The notes under the pieces: model-generated | What the model was told of the DNA's origin: nothing | The model's database searches: none | What the model saw: only the letters and a program-made list of their open reading frames with translations | Assembly (NCBI GenBank): GCA_022562335.1 | Contig: JADFPM010000134.1 | Span: forward strand, 1-7,313 | Length of the DNA stretch: 7,313 bases | From: Chloroflexota bacterium | GTDB lineage: Bacteria; Chloroflexota; Dehalococcoidia; Lucifugimonadales; UBA3495 | Direction of reading: 5' to 3' | In this document: one piece after another, positions 5,073 to 7,313 of the stretch | Layout of the letters: each line of letters starts with the position of its first letter | How positions within the stretch are numbered: position 1 is the stretch's first letter | Made by a program: the position numbers and the translations under genes

Positions 5073-6243
5073 AGACATCACTGAAATCGGGGCCACGGGT
5101 ATTTTGCCCATGGCCTGGCTTCGGGAAGCCGCCAATGACGACGTGATCTTCACCGAGCGTTACAAGATACCGGCGGCGAATTTCCAGCCGGCAAGCCTGG
5201 ATCTGAGGCTGGGGGAACGGGCCCACCGGTTGCGCTGTAGCTTCCTGCCCGATTCCAGCACCGTGTGGGATAAGCTGCCCGACCTTCAGATGGAAGAATT
5301 GGACCTGCGGGACGGCGCGATCCTGGAACGGAACCGGCCGTATTTGATACCCCTGATCGAAGAGTTGCGTCTGCCCGATTTCATCCGCGCCAAGACCAAC
5401 CCCAAAAGCTCCACCGGCAGGCTGGACATATTCACCCGGGTGATAACCGACAACAGCCACCGGTTCGACGATGTTATCAGCGGGTACCACGGCCAGCTAT
5501 TTTTGGAGGTGGTGTCCAGGTCCTTCACCATCCGGGTGAAGACCGGGCTCTCTCTGAACCAACTGAGGTTGACCAAGGGCGACGCATCCTGTGGGGAAGG
5601 CGAGCTACTGCGGCGTCACGGCGAGCAACCCATCGTGCTGGCCGAACCGGGCCGTACCGGCCAGGTGCGGGAACCATCGTTGGACAATACGATCGGGCTC
5701 AGCGCCAACCTGGCGGGACGCGGTGACGGCGTGGGATACCGGGCCAGGAAGAACAGCAGCCTGCTTGATCTATCCCGGGAATACCACTACGACCCTGGTG
5801 ATTACTGGGAGCCGGTCTACGCGGAACGGGCGCGGCGGCTGATCCTGGAGCCCGAGGAGTTTTACCTGCTGACTTCGGCCGAAGGCGTCAGCATTCCCCC
5901 GGATTATGCGGCCGAGATGACGGCCTACGACCCATCCAGCGGCGAGTTGAGGACCCACTACGCCGGGTTCTTCGATCCCGGATTCGGCCTGGGCAAAAAC
6001 GGCAAACCCGAGGGCGTCCAGCCGGTGATGGAGGTAAGGGCCCACGACGTGCCCTTCATGATCGAGCACGGCCAGAACATCTGCACCATCACCTTCGAAA
6101 AGATGCTGGAGATCCCCGAAAAGCTATACGGCGCGGAGATAGGCTCGTCGTACCAGGGCCAGGGCCTGATCCTGAGCAAACACTTCCTACCCAAAACCAG
6201 CCACTGGCAGATGCCCCTCTTCGAGGGTCAGGCCGGGACGTAG
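5065..6243 (+). CDS. dcd: Two-domain 2'-deoxycytidine 5'-triphosphate deaminase
   Basis: The product (392 residues) matches the long DCD family, a tandem duplication of the dUTPase/Dcd fold that deaminates dCTP to dUTP in pyrimidine nucleotide synthesis. In the first copy, QPASLDLRLG (41-50) and NPKSSTGRLD (112-121) correspond to the Dcd substrate-binding motifs. E148 in GQLFLEVV sits where the catalytic Glu lies in short Dcd enzymes. In the second copy, HYAGFFDPGFG (298-308) and VMEVRAHDVPF (321-331, E323) repeat that pattern, and YQGQGLILSKHF (373-384) resembles the nucleotide-closing C-terminal region. The frame is open back to 4906, but that ATG lies inside the promoter and the extra codons cross a terminator-like hairpin. 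The ATG at 5065, just before the conserved DITEIGATGILP, is therefore chosen. No Shine-Dalgarno precedes it. The gene is apparently monocistronic. The family is sure; whether it also hydrolyses dUTP cannot be told. Confidence 0.9.
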   Translation: MFEDITEIGATGILPMAWLREAANDDVIFTERYKIPAANFQPASLDLRLGERAHRLRCSFLPDSSTVWDKLPDLQMEELDLRDGAILERNRPYLIPLIEELRLPDFIRAKTNPKSSTGRLDIFTRVITDNSHRFDDVISGYHGQLFLEVVSRSFTIRVKTGLSLNQLRLTKGDASCGEGELLRRHGEQPIVLAEPGRTGQVREPSLDNTIGLSANLAGRGDGVGYRARKNSSLLDLSREYHYDPGDYWEPVYAERARRLILEPEEFYLLTSAEGVSIPPDYAAEMTAYDPSSGELRTHYAGFFDPGFGLGKNGKPEGVQPVMEVRAHDVPFMIEHGQNICTITFEKMLEIPEKLYGAEIGSSYQGQGLILSKHFLPKTSHWQMPLFEGQAGT

Positions 6244-6552
6244 GGGGTGGGTGACGGTTGGGGGTGGATTGTCTTGTCGGGTCAATCAGATTGAATATAC
6301 GTTCGACGCGCGCGATCCCAGACTAGAATCTCGCCGGTCATAGAAGTATCGAGCGTCCGCATTTTCGCCTCTCCCCGCCCCCGGCGCGTCCAATGGCTGC
6401 GACACCCGTTAAGATTTGAGCTATGTCAAATACGTCAAACAACATCTAAAGCCATGGAAATTGCTTTCATCTTCCAGGTGCCGCATGATCCTCCCTACGC
6501 TCATGATTTCTCATAGCTGGAACAATGTCGCGTCATAGTGTAGTCGAAAGAG

Positions 6553-6581
6553 TAGTTGGGCATGAAAACAAACAATATAAT
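6553..6581 (+). promoter_or_regulatory. Candidate promoter for the sce7726-like gene
   Basis: A perfect TATAAT (6576-6581) is preceded at 17 bp by a weak TAGTTG (6553-6558). It would start transcription near 6588, about 120 bp before the ATG at 6708. The -35 match is poor. Confidence 0.35.
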
Positions 6582-6699
6582 TACTGCTGATAACCCAACA
6601 AAGTACGAATGCCATCGCATCGACTGTTACAACATTTACGGAGAGGACCGTTTACGAGCGGTTGGATCTATTGTAAGGTGCCATTTTCTCGTGGAGTGA
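6562..6699 (+). CDS. Possible 45-residue hypothetical ORF
   Basis: ATG 6562 to TGA 6697-6699 gives a small protein beginning MKTNNIITADNPTKYECHR and ending 8 bp before the next gene's ATG. It has no recognisable domain, two Cys-containing polar stretches and no good Shine-Dalgarno. The candidate promoter at 6553-6581 overlaps its start, so the two calls exclude each other. Its close spacing to the next gene is the only support. It could easily be chance. Confidence 0.18.
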   Translation: MKTNNIITADNPTKYECHRIDCYNIYGEDRLRAVGSIVRCHFLVE

Positions 6700-6707
6700 A
6701 AACGATT

Positions 6708-7313
6708 ATGAGCAAGCAAGACCGCGAAATTGGCGACGCAGAAATCCGGCGGGTCTTGCTCTCGCGGCTGGCGAACGAGCACGCAAAACAAGCCGATACC
6801 GTGTTCATAGAAGAGTTCGGAATTTGTCGTGGTCAAGGGCGGGTAGACTTAGCTGTGGTAAATTCCGTGTTTCATGGGTATGAGATTAAATCGAATCGCG
6901 ACAGCATGCGTCGCCTGGAAAATCAGGTTACACAGTACAGTAAGGTACTGGACCGGGCAACGATAGTGGTGGGCGACCGCCATTTGACTGACATATTGAA
7001 TATGGTGCCTCAGTGGTGGGGAGTCCTTCGTTTTGAATCGGGCGCGAAAGGCCGCCAGGCTTCCCGTGTCGTCGAAGTCGACGTCTCGACCGCGACATCC
7101 AATGCCAACCAGTCACCGCGCCCCGCCGCATACGAGCAACCCCGTCACGCCCCGTTGTCGAATATCGGTGATTTCGTCATCGCCACGGTGAAATGGTTCA
7201 ATCCCAACAAGGGATACGGCTTTCTTTCGCTCAATGACGGATCGCCCGATGTTTTCGTCCATATGCGGACGCTTCGTCAGTTCGGCATCGTCGCGCTCGA
7301 CCGCGGCCAGGAG
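6708..7313 (+). CDS. sce7726-like nuclease-fold protein fused to a cold-shock domain (3' end outside window)
   Basis: From ATG 6708 the frame is open for 202 codons to the window edge. Residues about 8-112 resemble the sce7726 family: AEIRRVLLSRL, then RVDLAVVN, GYEIKSNRDSMRRLENQ and VPQWWGV. D47 and E59-x-K61 give the pattern of a PD-(D/E)xK nuclease core; whether it cuts nucleic acid is unknown. After a polar linker (about 113-154), residues about 155-202 form a cold-shock domain start: ATVKWFNPNKGYGF includes RNP1 (KGYGFL, 168-173), and VFVH (182-185) is RNP2. Such domains bind single-stranded nucleic acid. GGAG at 6693-6696 lies 11 bp before the ATG; in-frame GTG codons at 6696 and 6678 are alternatives. 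Codon use in the last 280 bp is more rich in GTC/CTC/TCG than the first half. The family C-terminus after WWG seems replaced. A real fusion is my reading; a chimeric contig is the alternative. Confidence 0.75.
   Translation, partial: MSKQDREIGDAEIRRVLLSRLANEHAKQADTVFIEEFGICRGQGRVDLAVVNSVFHGYEIKSNRDSMRRLENQVTQYSKVLDRATIVVGDRHLTDILNMVPQWWGVLRFESGAKGRQASRVVEVDVSTATSNANQSPRPAAYEQPRHAPLSNIGDFVIATVKWFNPNKGYGFLSLNDGSPDVFVHMRTLRQFGIVALDRGQE

Larger units (their letters stand above)
6244..6707 (+). other. Gene-poor intergenic stretch with changed composition
   Basis: This 464-bp region has no confidently coding frame on either strand. It looks more AT-rich than the region to the left, especially after about 6400. 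No clear intrinsic terminator follows the deaminase gene. The features visible are a short candidate ORF at 6562-6699, a TATAAT element at 6576-6581 and small repeats such as GTCAAATAC/GTCAAACAA near 6425-6442. It may mark the edge of an acquired segment. Confidence 0.5.

Noticed and set aside
4783..5490. Minus-strand open frame of 235 codons
   Set aside because: It runs antisense to the deaminase gene and its promoter region, has no recognisable domain, and is explained by codon bias of the real gene.
6928..7131. Minus-strand open frame of 67 codons
   Set aside because: It is antisense to the sce7726-like gene, whose motifs make the plus strand the coding one.

Overview
The window reads as a chromosomal segment of a moderately GC-rich bacterium. 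A tentative placement is Chloroflexota (Dehalococcoidia or SAR202-like), from the protein flavour, the use of TTG starts and the mix of a MprAB/CssRS-like stress module, a signal peptidase I and a two-domain dCTP deaminase. No rRNA, tRNA or phylogenetic marker is present, so this placement is an impression only.

Layout. Positions 1-180 hold the 3' end of an AHSA1/SRPBCC-type gene, closed by a strong intrinsic terminator (181-215). Positions 350-3928 hold a rightward envelope-stress cluster: an OmpR/PhoB-type response regulator (431-1126), a membrane histidine kinase (1172-2557) and a membrane-anchored or secreted HtrA/DegP serine protease with one PDZ domain (2681-3928). TTAAC-type direct repeats with an 11-12 bp period lie in front of both the regulator gene and htrA. 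This fits a loop in which the regulator controls itself and the protease. A hairpin at 4010-4042 separates htrA from the convergent signal peptidase I gene lepB (4663-4070, minus strand). The region 4664-5064 carries a perfect 17-bp inverted repeat in the lepB leader, an extended -10 promoter for lepB, and a divergent consensus-like promoter for a dCTP deaminase gene (5065-6243). That gene's leader holds a tandem repeat, an intrinsic-terminator-like hairpin and a possible competing antiterminator.

Positions 6244-6707 contain no confident gene and look more AT-rich than the left part. The window ends inside an open reading frame (6708 onward). Its N-terminal half resembles the sce7726 family, with a PD-(D/E)xK-like nuclease signature, and its C-terminal part is an in-frame cold-shock domain. 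This apparent nuclease-like/cold-shock fusion is the most unusual item here. It lies at the window edge in a stretch of changed composition, so a chimeric assembly must be excluded.

How the genes connect: the kinase senses the extracytoplasmic side, the regulator drives htrA, and HtrA degrades or refolds damaged exported proteins. Signal peptidase I, next door, processes exported proteins and could process HtrA itself. The dCTP deaminase belongs to pyrimidine nucleotide metabolism and is functionally unrelated.
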